Shown here piece after piece: positions 1 to 9,476 of a stretch of DNA of 64,000 bases. The notes under the pieces are model-generated. The model saw only the letters and a program-made list of their open reading frames with translations, did not search any database and was not told the DNA's origin. This DNA is from Nitrobacter sp. NHB1 (lineage in GTDB: Bacteria; Pseudomonadota; Alphaproteobacteria; Rhizobiales; Xanthobacteraceae): assembly GCF_036964665.1 (NCBI RefSeq), contig NZ_JBAMDA010000001.1, positions 3,014,001 to 3,078,000 of the forward strand, in the 5' to 3' direction. The stretch's first letter is position 1. Each line of letters begins with the position of its first letter. The translations under genes were made by a program, and so were the position numbers.

Positions 1-140
1 GCGTGCCGTTGCGGCGGGGGCAGTTGCTGGCCCGGGGGCGCATCGTATGGCGGCGCCGATTGCTGGGCGGATGCCGGCACGATCCAGAATGTCGTCGCTG
101 CAGCGAGCGCGACCGCTGCAAGGCGCGAAATGAAAGTCAT
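1..140 (-). CDS. N-terminal part of an exported protein, cut by the window edge
   Basis: Reading leftwards from an ATG at 140, the frame stays open to the window edge. It begins MTFISRLAAVALAAATTFW and continues to an Ala-Ser-Ala-Gln stretch, a typical Sec signal peptide with a cleavage site near residue 26. After it comes a Pro/Gln-rich stretch. A G-rich ribosome binding site (TTGGGGGA) lies just upstream. It is therefore probably a periplasmic or surface protein. Only about 46 residues are visible and no family can be named. Confidence 0.6.
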   Translation of the reverse strand, partial: MTFISRLAAVALAAATTFWIVPASAQQSAPPYDAPPGQQLPPPQRH

Positions 141-255
141 GGAAGCATCCCCCAAGGTAGCGAAACTTGTCGCTGTGTCTTTAACCCGATGCTGACAGGC
201 GCTCGGTATGATGCGGCGATCGTCCCCCTCGACTCGTACGTTATCGGCACCAACT

Positions 256-762
256 ATGACGGCACGGCGGCAGGAAAGAAATGGCTTGCGCCGCGGAATA
301 GTCGTGATCGCCTTGCTGGGGTGCTGGTTCGCCTGCTGCGAGGTCGACTTCGCGGCCAGGGCGGCGACCTCCGAACGGGTCGTGATCGACCGCTATACGG
401 GTCTGGCGATCGGCGGGTTCGATCCCGTGGCTTTCTTTACCGACGCCCGGCCGGTACAGGGCTATTCCGACTATGAGGTGTCGCAGGGCGGCGCCGTCTG
501 GCGCTTCAGCAATCCCGACAATCGCGCGTTTTTTATCGCAAACCCCGACGTGTATAGCCCAGGTTTCGGCGGCTATGATCCGGTGGATATCGCGCGGGGC
601 GTGACCTTCGCCGGAACCGCACGGCTCTGGCTGATTGTCGGCCAGCGGCTTTACCTGTTCGGCCATGAGGACAGCCGCGCGGCTTTCGCGGCCAATCCGG
701 CGCGCTATCTGCTTGAGGCGACACGTCGCTGGGCCGTGCTGAAGGAAACGCTGGCGCAGTAG
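256..762 (+). CDS. YHS-domain protein, membrane-anchored or exported
   Basis: The product is 168 residues. An N-terminal hydrophobic segment (IVVIALLGCWFACC) could be a signal or anchor. The rest matches the YHS-domain family: it has the GGFDPVAFF motif followed by a GYSDYEV segment and a WRFSNPDNRAFF segment. YHS domains are small, probably metal-linked modules found alone or fused to cation ATPases; the molecular role here is unknown. The ATG at 256 is preferred to the one at 208 because it leaves a short basic N-terminus before the hydrophobic core. The divergent neighbour at 1-140 gives no functional clue. Confidence 0.75.
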   Translation: MTARRQERNGLRRGIVVIALLGCWFACCEVDFAARAATSERVVIDRYTGLAIGGFDPVAFFTDARPVQGYSDYEVSQGGAVWRFSNPDNRAFFIANPDVYSPGFGGYDPVDIARGVTFAGTARLWLIVGQRLYLFGHEDSRAAFAANPARYLLEATRRWAVLKETLAQ

Positions 763-785
763 CAGCGGTTTCGACCGAAGCATGT

Positions 786-855
786 CCTCGGGCTTGACCC
801 GAGGATGGGCACCGATTCGCGGGAAGAAAACGCGTCAAGTCAAAATCATAGAGCC
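786..855. repeat. Dispersed palindromic repeats (two types)
   Basis: A perfect palindrome (CCTCGGG-CTTGA-CCCGAGG, 786-804) is followed at 811-855 by a GAAAACGCGTCAAGTCAAAA segment ending in ATCATAGAGC. The second segment recurs at 41922-42030 and 48671-48796. Such intergenic repeats are common in the Bradyrhizobium/Nitrobacter group. Confidence 0.75.
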
Positions 856-878
856 GGCCGTGCAGCTTGCAGTCCGCG

Positions 879-1694
879 TCAAGGCGCGGCCGAGGGATCG
901 CCCCAGGCGATAAATTCCGGCACCAGAAATCCCTCGCGCTTTTCGCCGAACCGCAGCGGAGCGCCGCGCCCGTCCGTGACCTTGCCGCCGGCGGCGGCGA
1001 CCAGGGCGTGACCTGCCGCAACGTCCCATTCGCTGGTCGGGGCGAGGCGGGGATAAATGTCGGCGCCGCCCTCCGCGATCCGGCAGAACTTGACCGCGGA
1101 GCCGAGCGGCTTGCGCACCGCGCCGGGGCGGCTGTCGATGAAGTCGTCCGAACGGCTGTCGCCGTGCGAACGGCTGATGGCGGCAATCCATTGGCAGCCG
1201 CGGTCGGGAAACGGTCGGGTCGCGATCGGCTCCGCGGCGCCGACGCCGCCGTCCGGCGTGACCGCGAGGCGCTGGGCGCCGTGGCCGACAAGGCCGCGCC
1301 AGATCGAGCCGAGCGCCGGCGCACCGACGATACCGAACAGCGGCAATCCGTCGGTCACGATCGCGAGGTTGACCGTGAATTCGTCGCGGCCGGCGATGAA
1401 TTCCTTGGTGCCGTCCAGCGGATCGATCACGAAGAAGCTGCCTGCATAAGGCGGCGTCGCCAGATGCACGCGCTCTTCCGACAGAACCGGAATATCGGGG
1501 CAGAGCCGCGTCAGCCCTTCGGCGATGATCCGGTCGGAGGCGAGATCCGCCTCTGTCACGGGAGACCCGTCGACCTTGCCGTCGATCGTCATGCGATCGC
1601 GGTTGACCGAGAGGATGGCGACGCCGGCCTTCGCGACCAGCGCCGTCAGCGCATCCATCAGCGCCGCAGCGGATTGAGCGTCGATCACCGGCAC
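879..1694 (-). CDS. cysQ: 3'(2'),5'-bisphosphate nucleotidase CysQ
   Basis: CysQ hydrolyses 3'-phosphoadenosine 5'-phosphate to AMP, clearing a toxic by-product of sulfate assimilation; it belongs to the lithium-sensitive inositol monophosphatase superfamily. The 271-residue product has the superfamily metal-site motifs: an LSEE segment, DPLDGTKEF and SEWDVAAGHAL near the C-terminus, in the usual order and spacing. The start is taken as GTG at 1694 because AAGGAAG lies eight bases upstream. The frame stays open far upstream antisense to chpT, but that part has no homology signal. An inositol monophosphatase is the main alternative; the DGTKEF form favours CysQ. Confidence 0.88.
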   Translation of the reverse strand: MPVIDAQSAAALMDALTALVAKAGVAILSVNRDRMTIDGKVDGSPVTEADLASDRIIAEGLTRLCPDIPVLSEERVHLATPPYAGSFFVIDPLDGTKEFIAGRDEFTVNLAIVTDGLPLFGIVGAPALGSIWRGLVGHGAQRLAVTPDGGVGAAEPIATRPFPDRGCQWIAAISRSHGDSRSDDFIDSRPGAVRKPLGSAVKFCRIAEGGADIYPRLAPTSEWDVAAGHALVAAAGGKVTDGRGAPLRFGEKREGFLVPEFIAWGDPSAAP

Positions 1695-1847
1695 GTTCGC
1701 AGCTTCCTTGCACGGTGCCGCAGAACGGCGGCGACCGCCTGGTGGTGGCAGCACAGGCTCCGGCGGTGTATCAAGCCATGAAGATCGTTTGATTCGCCGT
1801 GTCCGCGCGCTGGGGATTGGCCGAAACAGATCCCAGGAGCAGGTTTT

Positions 1848-2495
1848 ATGTCTGACACATCGTCTCCCGGTCCCGCTCCCGACACGCTCGAACTCGCGGC
1901 ATTGCTCTGCTCGCGCGTCTGTCACGACCTCATTAGTCCGGTTGGCGCAATCGTCAACGGGCTTGAGGTGCTGGACGACGATCCGAAGCCGGACGATCGC
2001 GAATTCGCTCTCGATCTGATCCGCAAGAGCGCCAAAACCGCCTCGGCGCGATTGCAGTTCTGCCGTCTCGCATTCGGCGCCGCTGGCTCGGCCGGCGCGC
2101 AGATCGATCTCGGCGACGCGCAGAACATGGCGAAAGGCCATTTTGAGGACGGCAAGATCACGATCGCATGGAATTTGCCGCGCCTGCTGCTGCCGAAGAA
2201 CAGGGTGAAACTCCTGCTCAACTTGTTGGTGATCGCGCAGCAGACGATCCCCCGCGGCGGCGTGCTGACGGTCGATCCGCTCGGCGAGGGCGAGGCGATG
2301 GGCTTTCAGATTACCGCTGCCGGGCTGAACGCCCGCCTGTCGCAGACCACCGCCGATCTTCTGGCGCCCGGTTTCGCCGGCTCCATCGATGCCCATGCGG
2401 TTCAGCCCTACTACACCCGTCTGCTTGCTGAGGCCTGCGGCATCGGCATCTCGCTCGCCGCCGACGGCGAGAAGGTGGTTGCGACTGCCCGTTGA
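1848..2495 (+). CDS. chpT: Histidine phosphotransferase ChpT
   Basis: ChpT carries phosphate from the hybrid kinase CckA to CtrA and CpdR in the alphaproteobacterial cell-cycle relay. The 215-residue protein starts with a DHp-like helix containing CHDLISPVGAIVNGLEVL, with His26 as the likely phosphorylated residue. A degenerate ATPase-like domain follows without recognisable ATP-binding G boxes, the usual ChpT architecture. It lies between cysQ and the chemotaxis operon, with its target ctrA about 7 kb downstream. Identification rests on the HDL-S-P--A--NGLE motif and overall layout. Confidence 0.85.
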   Translation: MSDTSSPGPAPDTLELAALLCSRVCHDLISPVGAIVNGLEVLDDDPKPDDREFALDLIRKSAKTASARLQFCRLAFGAAGSAGAQIDLGDAQNMAKGHFEDGKITIAWNLPRLLLPKNRVKLLLNLLVIAQQTIPRGGVLTVDPLGEGEAMGFQITAAGLNARLSQTTADLLAPGFAGSIDAHAVQPYYTRLLAEACGIGISLAADGEKVVATAR

Positions 2496-2557
2496 GGCTC
2501 CGCGTCAACCAACATGGTTAGCCAATGGTTTCCGGGCCCGCGAAAACAAGGTTTTCG

Positions 2558-2846
2558 TTGGACTGTCGGGCGCGTCCTTTTCCGTTTGCTAAACCCATAT
2601 TAACCAACCTGCATCGAAACTGGCCCAACCCCGAAAGGTGAATGACGTCGCGCGCCGGCGTTTCGAGGCCAATCCACGATGAATGATCGTCTCCACCGTT
2701 TTGGCCATTCGTTGGGCGCGTTCTTTTCCGCGTGCTCAACCAATATTAAATACATTGGGTTGAAACTGGCCCGGCCGCGAACAGGCGCGACAACGTCGCC
2801 CCGGCATTTCGAAGGCCAGAAGGCTATGGATGATCTCCTCCGCGAA
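2558..2846 (+). repeat. Imperfect tandem duplication of the cheA leader (146-bp unit)
   Basis: Copy A (about 2558-2703) and copy B (about 2704-2846) share, at a constant offset of 146-147 bases, GGGCGCG, CCTTTTCCG, a TATTAA element, GAAACTGGCC, TTTCGA-GGCC and an ATG followed by GATC-TCC. Copy A ends in ATGAATGATCGTCTCC at 2679 and copy B in ATGGATGATCTCCTCC at 2826. The duplication therefore includes the promoter/leader and the first cheA codons. The 330 bases between chpT and cheA hold little else. Confidence 0.8.
2589..2605 (+). promoter_or_regulatory. CtrA-like box before cheA
   Basis: CTAA, then seven bases, then TTAACC. This matches the CtrA consensus TTAA-N7-TTAAC with one mismatch in the first half. 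It lies in copy A of the duplicated leader; the equivalent site in copy B (2735-2750) has drifted to CTCA-N7-TTAAA. Assigned by pattern only. Confidence 0.45.
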
Positions 2847-5564
2847 TTCCTGACCGAGACCAATGAGAGTCTGGACACCGTTGACAATCAACTCATCAGT
2901 TTCGAGCAGGATCCGAACAACGCGAAGATACTGGATAATATCTTTCGGCTGGTCCACACCATCAAGGGCACATGCGGCTTTCTGGGCCTTCCAAGGCTAG
3001 AGGCGCTCGCCCATGCGGCGGAAACGCTGATGGGCAAGTTTCGCGACGGCATGCCGGTGACCGGCGACGCCGTGACGCTTATTCTCTCCACCATCGACCG
3101 CATCAGGGACATCCTGAGCCAGCTTGAGGCGACCGAGACCGAGCCGGAGGGGGCCGATACCGATCTGATCGACAAGCTGCATCACATGGCCGAGCACGGC
3201 TGCGTCACCGCGTCCGCTGCTCCCGAGCTTGTGCCAGCGTCTACTCCGGAGCCCGCCGCCGCCGATCCGGCGCAGGAAATCGGGACGATGACCTTTCAGG
3301 TGCTGGAACGGCCGCTGCGTCCGGGTGAAGTCTCTCTCGACGAGCTTGAGCGTGCGTTCCGCGAGACCGAGGCCGAGCCGGTCGCGCCCGCTCCGCAGCC
3401 GGCGCCCGAGGCGCCCGCGCCGGCCGTTGCTCCGAAAGCTGTCGCCAAGGTTGTCGCCAAGGTTGTTGCCAAGGCCGCTCCGAAGAAGACCGCTGCCGAG
3501 ACGGAGACACCGGAGGGCGATCGGGTCGCCCACCAGTCGATCCGCGTCAACGTCGATACGCTCGAGCACCTGATGACGATGGTGTCCGAGCTTGTGCTGA
3601 CGCGCAACCAACTGCTCGAGATCAGCCGCCGGCACGAAGACAACGAATTCAAGGTGCCGCTGCAACGGCTGTCCAACGTCACCGCGGAGTTGCAGGAAGG
3701 CGTCATGAAGACGCGGATGCAGCCCATCGGCAATGCCTGGCAGAAGTTGCCGCGGATCGTGCGCGATCTGTCTGGCGAACTCGGCAAGCAGATCGAACTC
3801 GAGATGCATGGCGCCGACACCGAACTCGACCGTCAGGTTCTCGACCTGATCAAGGATCCGCTGACGCATATGGTGCGCAATTCCGCCGATCACGGCCTGG
3901 AAACACCGGCAGAGCGCGTCCAGGCCGGCAAGCCGGAGCAGGGCACCATCCGCCTTTTGGCCTATCACGAGGGCGGCCACATCATTATCTGCATCGCCGA
4001 CAACGGCCGCGGCCTCAACACCGAGCGGATCAAGGCCAAGGCAATCCAGAACGGCCTCGCGACCGAGGCCGAACTCGAGAAGATGACCGAGGCGCAGATC
4101 CACAAGTTCATCTTCGCTCCGGGGTTCTCGACCGCTGCGGCAGTGACCAGTGTCTCCGGACGCGGCGTCGGCATGGACGTGGTGCGCGCCAACATCGACC
4201 AGATCGGCGGCACCATCGACGTCAAGTCGGTGGCCGGCGAGGGCTCGAGCGTCACCATCAAGATTCCGCTGACGCTGGCGATCGTCTCGGCGCTGATCGT
4301 AGAGGCCGCGGGCGAGCGTTTCGCAATACCGCAGCTCTCGGTGGTCGAGCTGGTGCGCGCGCGCGCCAATTCGGATCACCGCATCGAACGCATCAAGGAC
4401 ACCCCGGTGCTGCGGCTGCGCAACAAGCTTTTGCCGCTGATGCACTTGAAGAAGATTCTGAAGACCGATGATGGCATGTCCAGCGATCCGGAGAACGGTT
4501 TCATCGTGGTGACGCAGGTCGGCAACCAGACCTTCGGCATCGTCGTGGATGGCGTGTTTCATACCGAAGAAATCGTGGTCAAGCCGATGTCGACCATACT
4601 GCGGCATATCGGCATGTTCTCGGGCAACACCATTCTCGGCGACGGCGCCGTGATCATGATCATCGACCCGAACGGCATCGCGCACGCGCTGGGCGCATCG
4701 GTCGCGACTCAGCAGGAACTCGCCGACGAGAACGCGGCAGGCGCCGGCGACGCCGAGCAGATGACGTCGCTGCTGGTGTTCCGCGCCGGATCGGATCAGC
4801 CCAAGGCCGTGCCGCTTGCGCTGGTCACGCGACTCGAGGAATTCGGGGTCGACAAGATCGAGATCTCCGACGGCCGCTATATGGTGCAGTACCGCGATCG
4901 GCTCATGCCGCTGGTACAGATGGATGGCGTTTCGGTCGTGACCGATGGCACGCAGCCGGTCCTGGTGTTCGCTGACGACGGCCGCGCGGTAGGACTGGTG
5001 GTCGACGAGATCATCGACATCGTCGAGGAGCGGCTGACCATCGAGGTGGCGAGCAGCCAGCAGGGCATTCTCGGCTCCGCTATCATCAAGGGCCGGGCGA
5101 CGGACGTGATCGACATCGGTCATTTCCTGCCGATGGCCTTCGCCGACTGGTTCAAGCGCAAGGAGATGAGTGCGGCGGCCGCGACGCGGTCGGTGCTGCT
5201 GGTGGATGACAGCGCCTTCTTCCGCAACATGCTGGCTCCGGTTCTCAAGGCCGCAGGCTATCAGGTCCGACTCGCGACCAACGCGCAGGAAGGTCTCGTC
5301 GCGCTGCGATCGGGCCAGGGGTTCGACGTGATCCTCACCGATATCGAAATGCCGGACATGAACGGCTTCGAGTTCGCGGAGACCGTGCGCTCCGATCGCC
5401 GCCTGAGCGGCACGCCGATCATCGCGTTGTCGTCGATGATTTCTCCGGCCGCGATCGAGCGCGGCCGTCAGGCCGGCTTCCACGATTACGTCGCCAAGTT
5501 CGACCGGCCCGGCCTGATTGCGGCGCTGAAGGAACAGACCGCCGAAATGATCCGGGCGGCATGA
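2826..5564 (+). CDS. cheA: Chemotaxis histidine kinase CheA with C-terminal receiver domain
   Basis: CheA passes receptor signals to CheY and CheB by phosphotransfer. The 912-residue protein has an HPt domain (phosphorylated His44 in RLVHTIKGT), an Ala/Pro/Lys-rich linker around 135-235 with repeated VAK units, a dimerisation helix pair, an HATPase domain (N box HMVRNSADHGLE, G boxes DNGRGLN and GRGVGMDVV), then two successive CheW-like segments and a receiver domain at about 785-905 (SVLLVDDSAFFRNML, TDIEMPDMNG). The ATG at 2826 is used because GAAGG precedes it and the HPt domain begins there. An in-frame ATG at 2679 comes from a duplicated leader and would add 49 unlikely residues. First gene of cheA-cheW-cheY-cheB-cheR. 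Confidence 0.95.
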   Translation: MDDLLREFLTETNESLDTVDNQLISFEQDPNNAKILDNIFRLVHTIKGTCGFLGLPRLEALAHAAETLMGKFRDGMPVTGDAVTLILSTIDRIRDILSQLEATETEPEGADTDLIDKLHHMAEHGCVTASAAPELVPASTPEPAAADPAQEIGTMTFQVLERPLRPGEVSLDELERAFRETEAEPVAPAPQPAPEAPAPAVAPKAVAKVVAKVVAKAAPKKTAAETETPEGDRVAHQSIRVNVDTLEHLMTMVSELVLTRNQLLEISRRHEDNEFKVPLQRLSNVTAELQEGVMKTRMQPIGNAWQKLPRIVRDLSGELGKQIELEMHGADTELDRQVLDLIKDPLTHMVRNSADHGLETPAERVQAGKPEQGTIRLLAYHEGGHIIICIADNGRGLNTERIKAKAIQNGLATEAELEKMTEAQIHKFIFAPGFSTAAAVTSVSGRGVGMDVVRANIDQIGGTIDVKSVAGEGSSVTIKIPLTLAIVSALIVEAAGERFAIPQLSVVELVRARANSDHRIERIKDTPVLRLRNKLLPLMHLKKILKTDDGMSSDPENGFIVVTQVGNQTFGIVVDGVFHTEEIVVKPMSTILRHIGMFSGNTILGDGAVIMIIDPNGIAHALGASVATQQELADENAAGAGDAEQMTSLLVFRAGSDQPKAVPLALVTRLEEFGVDKIEISDGRYMVQYRDRLMPLVQMDGVSVVTDGTQPVLVFADDGRAVGLVVDEIIDIVEERLTIEVASSQQGILGSAIIKGRATDVIDIGHFLPMAFADWFKRKEMSAAAATRSVLLVDDSAFFRNMLAPVLKAAGYQVRLATNAQEGLVALRSGQGFDVILTDIEMPDMNGFEFAETVRSDRRLSGTPIIALSSMISPAAIERGRQAGFHDYVAKFDRPGLIAALKEQTAEMIRAA

Positions 5565-5575
5565 AGGATCAGAGC

Positions 5576-6046
5576 ATGACCAACGTCAATCAGGGCAGCG
5601 AAAACGCAATCACCGAATACGTCACCGCGACGATCGGCGGGCAGTTGTTCGGGCTGCCGATCTCGCGGGTGCACGACGTGTTCAAGCCGGAACGTCTGAC
5701 CCGGGTGCCGCTGGCGTCGAGCGATGTCGCGGGCGTCTTGAATCTGCGCGGCCGCATCGTCACCGCGATCGATATGCGCGCGCGATTAGGCCTGCCGAAG
5801 GATGAGATCGATCGCCCGCCGATGGCCGTCGGTGTCGAACTGCGCGGCGAATCTTACGGACTTCTGATCGATTCGATCGGCGAGGTCATGAAGCTCCCGG
5901 ACGAAGGCCGCGAGGTCAATCCGGCCAACCTCGATCCGCGGATGGCGGAGCTGTCGGCGGGCGTGCATCGGCTGGAGGGACAGTTGATGGTCGTTCTCGA
6001 TATCGATCGTGTTCTGGAGATAGCGCCTGACAAGCTTGCGGCCTGA
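5576..6046 (+). CDS. cheW: Chemotaxis coupling protein CheW
   Basis: CheW bridges chemoreceptors and CheA. The 156-residue product is a single CheW domain: YVTATIGGQLFGLPISRVHDVF at the start, NLRGRIVTAIDMRARLG in the middle and a GQLMVVLDIDRVL strand at the end. The ATG at 5576 has AAGGA seven bases upstream; an ATG at 5561, overlapping the cheA stop, is also possible and would add five residues. It follows cheA directly, which implies translational coupling. Confidence 0.93.
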   Translation: MTNVNQGSENAITEYVTATIGGQLFGLPISRVHDVFKPERLTRVPLASSDVAGVLNLRGRIVTAIDMRARLGLPKDEIDRPPMAVGVELRGESYGLLIDSIGEVMKLPDEGREVNPANLDPRMAELSAGVHRLEGQLMVVLDIDRVLEIAPDKLAA

Positions 6047-6114
6047 GAGCGGCCGCAGGTGATCGTCGCCGGGAAATGTCCCGTCGTGAAGGCTGAAGAG
6101 AGGCGGAGGCCGAA

Positions 6115-6480
6115 ATGAAAACATGTCTGGTCGTGGATGATTCCAGCGTCATTCGTAAGGTCGCGCGACGTATCCTGGAAGGCTTCGATTTTCATATCGT
6201 CGAGGCGGAGGATGGCGAGAAGGCGCTGGACATTTGCAAGCGCGAGCTGCCGGATGCCGTGCTGCTGGACTGGAATATGCCGGTCATGGACGGTTACGAG
6301 TTTCTTCGCAACCTGCGCCGGATGCCCGGCGGCGATCAGCCGAAGGTGGTGTTCTGCACCACGGAGAACGATGTCGCGCACATCGCCCGCGCGCTCCATG
6401 CCGGCGCCAACGAATACATCATGAAGCCGTTCGACAAGGACATCGTGACGGCGAAGTTTCACGAAATCGGCCTGATCTGA
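6115..6480 (+). CDS. cheY: Chemotaxis response regulator CheY
   Basis: A single-domain receiver of 121 residues that, when phosphorylated by CheA, acts on the flagellar motor switch. It has the acidic pair ([10 protein letters not shown]), the phosphoacceptor aspartate in [14 protein letters not shown], a threonine in VVFCTTEND and the conserved lysine in [14 protein letters not shown] precedes the ATG. Third gene of the chemotaxis operon. The WNMP variant is usual in rhizobial CheY proteins. Confidence 0.92.
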   Translation: MKTCLVVDDSSVIRKVARRILEGFDFHIVEAEDGEKALDICKRELPDAVLLDWNMPVMDGYEFLRNLRRMPGGDQPKVVFCTTENDVAHIARALHAGANEYIMKPFDKDIVTAKFHEIGLI

Positions 6481-6557
6481 AGCTCGCCGCGCCGGGAGCG
6501 GATTCCGGCCGGCCCCGATATCGTCTTTGTCCGTCGTTGCGTCTGGTGAGTTGGGTA

Positions 6558-7709
6558 ATGAGTACTGCTGTGGCAAGTCCGGCGGCTTTGGATTCGGGGA
6601 AGCAGGAGCCGCTGCGTGTCATGGTGGTCGACGACTCGGTCGTCATTCGCGGGCTGATTTCCCGATGGATCGAGGCCGAGCCCGACATGGTGGTCGCAGC
6701 CTCGCTGCGCACCGGGCTCGACGCGGTCAACCAGGTCGAGCGCGCCAATCCGGACGTCGTCGTCCTCGATATCGAAATGCCTGAACTCGACGGCATTTCC
6801 GCGCTGCCGCAACTGCTGGCCAAGAAACGCAATCTCATTGTCATCATGGCCTCGACGCTGACCCGCCGCAATGCGGAGGTCAGTTTCAAGGCTCTGTCGC
6901 TCGGCGCTGCCGATTACATTCCGAAGCCGGAGAGCACCCGCGAGATCGCCGCGGCCGATATCTTCAAGCACGACCTGATCCAGAAGATCCGGCACCTCGC
7001 CGCAAAACGTCGTCGTCCGGCGGCGGTCGTCTCGCCGCCGCTGGCGCCGCGCGAGCAGGGACCGCGCTCCATCCCGGCCGCGCCGGCGCATCCGGCACCG
7101 GCGCTGCGCCCCTTCAGCACCCACGCCCCGCGCGCGCTGCTGATCGGCTCGTCCACAGGCGGGCCGCAGGCGCTGATGACGCTGGTGGCAGGAATAGGGC
7201 CGGTGATCGACCGCTATCCGGTGCTGATCACGCAACACATGCCGCCGACGTTCACGACCATTCTCGCCGAGCATCTGGCGCGCGCCGCTGGACGCCCGGC
7301 GCACGAGGGTGTGGATGAGGAGACCGTAAAGCCGGGTCAAATCTATCTCGCGCCCGGCGGCCGCCACATGCGCCTGGCCAGAAAGGGCGCAGGCGCCGTC
7401 ATCGCGCTCGATGACGGGGCGGCGGTGAATTTCTGCAAACCGGCCGTCGATCCGCTGTTCACGTCGGCGATCGACGTCTGGCAGGGAGACGTTCTGGCCG
7501 TCATCCTGACCGGAATGGGATCGGACGGAATGCGCGGCGGCCAGCAAATCGTCGCGGCAGGAGGGAATGTCATCGCGCAGGACGAAGCGAGCAGCGTGGT
7601 GTGGGGAATGCCGGGCGCAGCCGCCCAGGCCGGAATCTGCGCGGCCGTTTTGCCGCTTCAACTGATCGCACCGAAGCTCGTTCGGCTGTTTGCGGGAGAC
7701 CGTTCGTGA
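6558..7709 (+). CDS. cheB: Chemoreceptor methylesterase CheB
   Basis: CheB removes methyl groups from chemoreceptor glutamates for adaptation. The 383-residue product has an N-terminal receiver ([25 protein letters not shown]), a Pro/Ala-rich linker around 150-190, and the methylesterase domain with catalytic serine in [11 protein letters not shown], histidine in ITQHMPP and aspartate in [12 protein letters not shown]. The ATG at 6558 is chosen because the receiver fold begins shortly after it. The stop overlaps the GTG start of cheR. Confidence 0.94.
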   Translation: MSTAVASPAALDSGKQEPLRVMVVDDSVVIRGLISRWIEAEPDMVVAASLRTGLDAVNQVERANPDVVVLDIEMPELDGISALPQLLAKKRNLIVIMASTLTRRNAEVSFKALSLGAADYIPKPESTREIAAADIFKHDLIQKIRHLAAKRRRPAAVVSPPLAPREQGPRSIPAAPAHPAPALRPFSTHAPRALLIGSSTGGPQALMTLVAGIGPVIDRYPVLITQHMPPTFTTILAEHLARAAGRPAHEGVDEETVKPGQIYLAPGGRHMRLARKGAGAVIALDDGAAVNFCKPAVDPLFTSAIDVWQGDVLAVILTGMGSDGMRGGQQIVAAGGNVIAQDEASSVVWGMPGAAAQAGICAAVLPLQLIAPKLVRLFAGDRS

Positions 7710-8572
7710 CACCGCTTGATTTTGAGTACCTGCGCAGGTTTCTGAGGGATCGGTCCGGACTCGATCTCGCCGCCGACAAGCAATATCTGGTCGAGAGCCG
7801 GCTGGTTCCGCTCGCGCGCAAGGCCGGCCTTTCGGGCATCGGCGACCTCGTGCAGAAAATAAAGAGCGGCGCCGCTGCGCTGACGGTCGACGTCGTCGAG
7901 GCGATGACCACCAACGAAACCTTCTTCTTTCGCGACAAAACGCCGTTCGAGCATCTGCGCGAGACCATGATTCCGGCGCTGTTGCAGGCCCGTGCGGCTC
8001 GCCGCAGTCTGCGGATCTGGTGCGCCGCCGGATCGACCGGGCAGGAGCCGTACTCGATCGCGATGTGCCTCAAGGAATACGGTCCGGCGCTGGCGGGCTG
8101 GCGCACCGAGATCGTCGCCACCGATCTGTCGAACGAGGTGCTCGAAAAGTCGCGGGCCGGTCTCTACAGTCAGTTCGAGGTGCAGCGCGGGTTGCCCATT
8201 CAGTTGCTGATCAAATATTTCAAGCAGGTCGGCGAGCTTTGGCAGATCAATGCCGACATTCGCGCGATGGTTCAGCACCGCCAGCTCAACCTGTTGCAGG
8301 ATTTTTCCAACCTCGGCAGCTTCGACGTGATCTTCTGCCGCAACGTGCTGATCTATTTCGATCAGGAGACCAAGATCGGCATCTTCACGCGGCTTGCGAA
8401 GCAGATGGAAGGCGATGGTTTCCTCACGCTCGGCGCCGCGGAAACAGTGGTCGGGCTGACGGACGTGTTCAAGCCTCATCCGGACAAGCGCGGTCTCTAT
8501 CGGCCCAATCGCGTTCGCGCGCCGTCGCTGGTGCCGGGAATGCCGTCACCCAAAGCGGCCGCTCGCGCATAG
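7706..8572 (+). CDS. cheR: Chemoreceptor methyltransferase CheR
   Basis: CheR methylates chemoreceptor glutamates using S-adenosylmethionine, opposing CheB. The 288-residue product has the N-terminal helical domain ([18 protein letters not shown]), the SAM-binding motif [18 protein letters not shown] and the [14 protein letters not shown] motif of the methyltransferase domain. The GTG at 7706 overlaps the cheB stop by four bases (GTGA). No chemoreceptor gene is in the window. Last gene of the operon. Confidence 0.94.
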   Translation: MTPLDFEYLRRFLRDRSGLDLAADKQYLVESRLVPLARKAGLSGIGDLVQKIKSGAAALTVDVVEAMTTNETFFFRDKTPFEHLRETMIPALLQARAARRSLRIWCAAGSTGQEPYSIAMCLKEYGPALAGWRTEIVATDLSNEVLEKSRAGLYSQFEVQRGLPIQLLIKYFKQVGELWQINADIRAMVQHRQLNLLQDFSNLGSFDVIFCRNVLIYFDQETKIGIFTRLAKQMEGDGFLTLGAAETVVGLTDVFKPHPDKRGLYRPNRVRAPSLVPGMPSPKAAARA

Positions 8573-8713
8573 CGAGTGTGCATACAGGCGGACTCGTCCG
8601 AATGCATATATCCGCTGCACAGCACATCAAGGACTTCTCAAGCCGACGGCGTGCCAGCCGCCGGAAGACCGGAGCAGATGCACCCAGGCAGCGTGCAAGC
8701 TGCGCGGCCGGGC

Positions 8714-8744
8714 CAAAACAAAAACCCCGCCATTTGCGGCGGGG
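8714..8744 (-). terminator. Rho-independent terminator of ctrA
   Basis: On the minus strand CCCCGCC-GCAAAT-GGCGGGG is followed by TTTTTGTTTT. This is a strong stem with a U-rich tail, placed 31 bases past the ctrA stop. Confidence 0.85.
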
Positions 8745-8774
8745 TCAGTCTGGGAGGAACGCAGGATTGCGGTG

Positions 8775-9476
8775 TCAGGCCGGGATGCGAACTTCGTCCT
8801 CGTGCGGTTCGCGCAGCACGTAGCCGCGGCCCCACACGGTCTCGATGAAGTTGCGGCCGTCGGAGGCGTTGGCGAGCTTCTTGCGCAGCTTGCAGATGAA
8901 GACGTCGATGATCTTCAGCTCGGGCTCGTCCATGCCGCCATAGAGGTGGTTGAGGAACATTTCCTTGGTCAGCGTGGTGCCCTTGCGCAAGCTGAGCAGC
9001 TCCAGCATCTGGTATTCCTTGCCCGTCAGGTGGACGCGCTGGCCGCCGACTTCCACCGTCTTGGTGTCGAGATTGACCACGAGATCGCCGGTCTGGATCA
9101 CCGACTGGGCATGGCCCTTGGAGCGGCGCACGATCGCATGGATGCGGGCCACCAGCTCGTCCTTGTGGAAGGGCTTTGTCATGTAGTCGTCGGCGCCGAC
9201 GCCGAGACCCTTGACCTTGTCCTCGATGCCGGCGAGGCCGGAGAGGATCAGAATGGGTGTTTTGATTTTGGAGACGCGGAGCTGCTTGAGCACGTCGTAG
9301 CCGGACATGTCGGGCAGGTTGAGATCGAGAAGGATGATGTCGTAGTCGTACAGTTTGCCTAGATCGACGCCTTCCTCGCCGAGATCCGTCGTGTAGACGT
9401 TGAAACTCTCGGACTTGAGCATCAGCTCGATCGACTGCGCGACGGCGCTGTCATCCTCAATCAGCAAAACGCGCAT
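8775..9476 (-). CDS. ctrA: Cell-cycle response regulator CtrA
   Basis: CtrA is the master OmpR-family regulator of alphaproteobacteria; phosphorylated through CckA-ChpT, it controls cell-cycle, flagellar and chemotaxis genes. The 233-residue protein has the receiver (acidic pair EDD at 7-9, phosphoacceptor Asp51 in [11 protein letters not shown], lysine in [11 protein letters not shown]) and a winged-helix domain ([36 protein letters not shown]), closely matching the CtrA consensus. It ends in -RIPA rather than the double alanine of Caulobacter, where the C-terminus serves ClpXP degradation. chpT and flagellar genes lie in the same block. Confidence 0.95.
   Translation of the reverse strand: MRVLLIEDDSAVAQSIELMLKSESFNVYTTDLGEEGVDLGKLYDYDIILLDLNLPDMSGYDVLKQLRVSKIKTPILILSGLAGIEDKVKGLGVGADDYMTKPFHKDELVARIHAIVRRSKGHAQSVIQTGDLVVNLDTKTVEVGGQRVHLTGKEYQMLELLSLRKGTTLTKEMFLNHLYGGMDEPELKIIDVFICKLRKKLANASDGRNFIETVWGRGYVLREPHEDEVRIPA

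Noticed and set aside
1695-2396. Extension of CysQ far upstream
   Set aside because: It would run antisense through chpT with no homology; a good ribosome binding site marks the GTG at 1694.
2679-2825. N-terminal extension of CheA from the ATG at 2679
   Set aside because: The extra 49 codons are a duplicated leader sequence; the HPt domain starts right after the ATG at 2826.
2997-5483. 828-codon open frame antisense to cheA
   Set aside because: Arg/His/Asp-rich mirror of the CheA codon bias without recognisable motifs.
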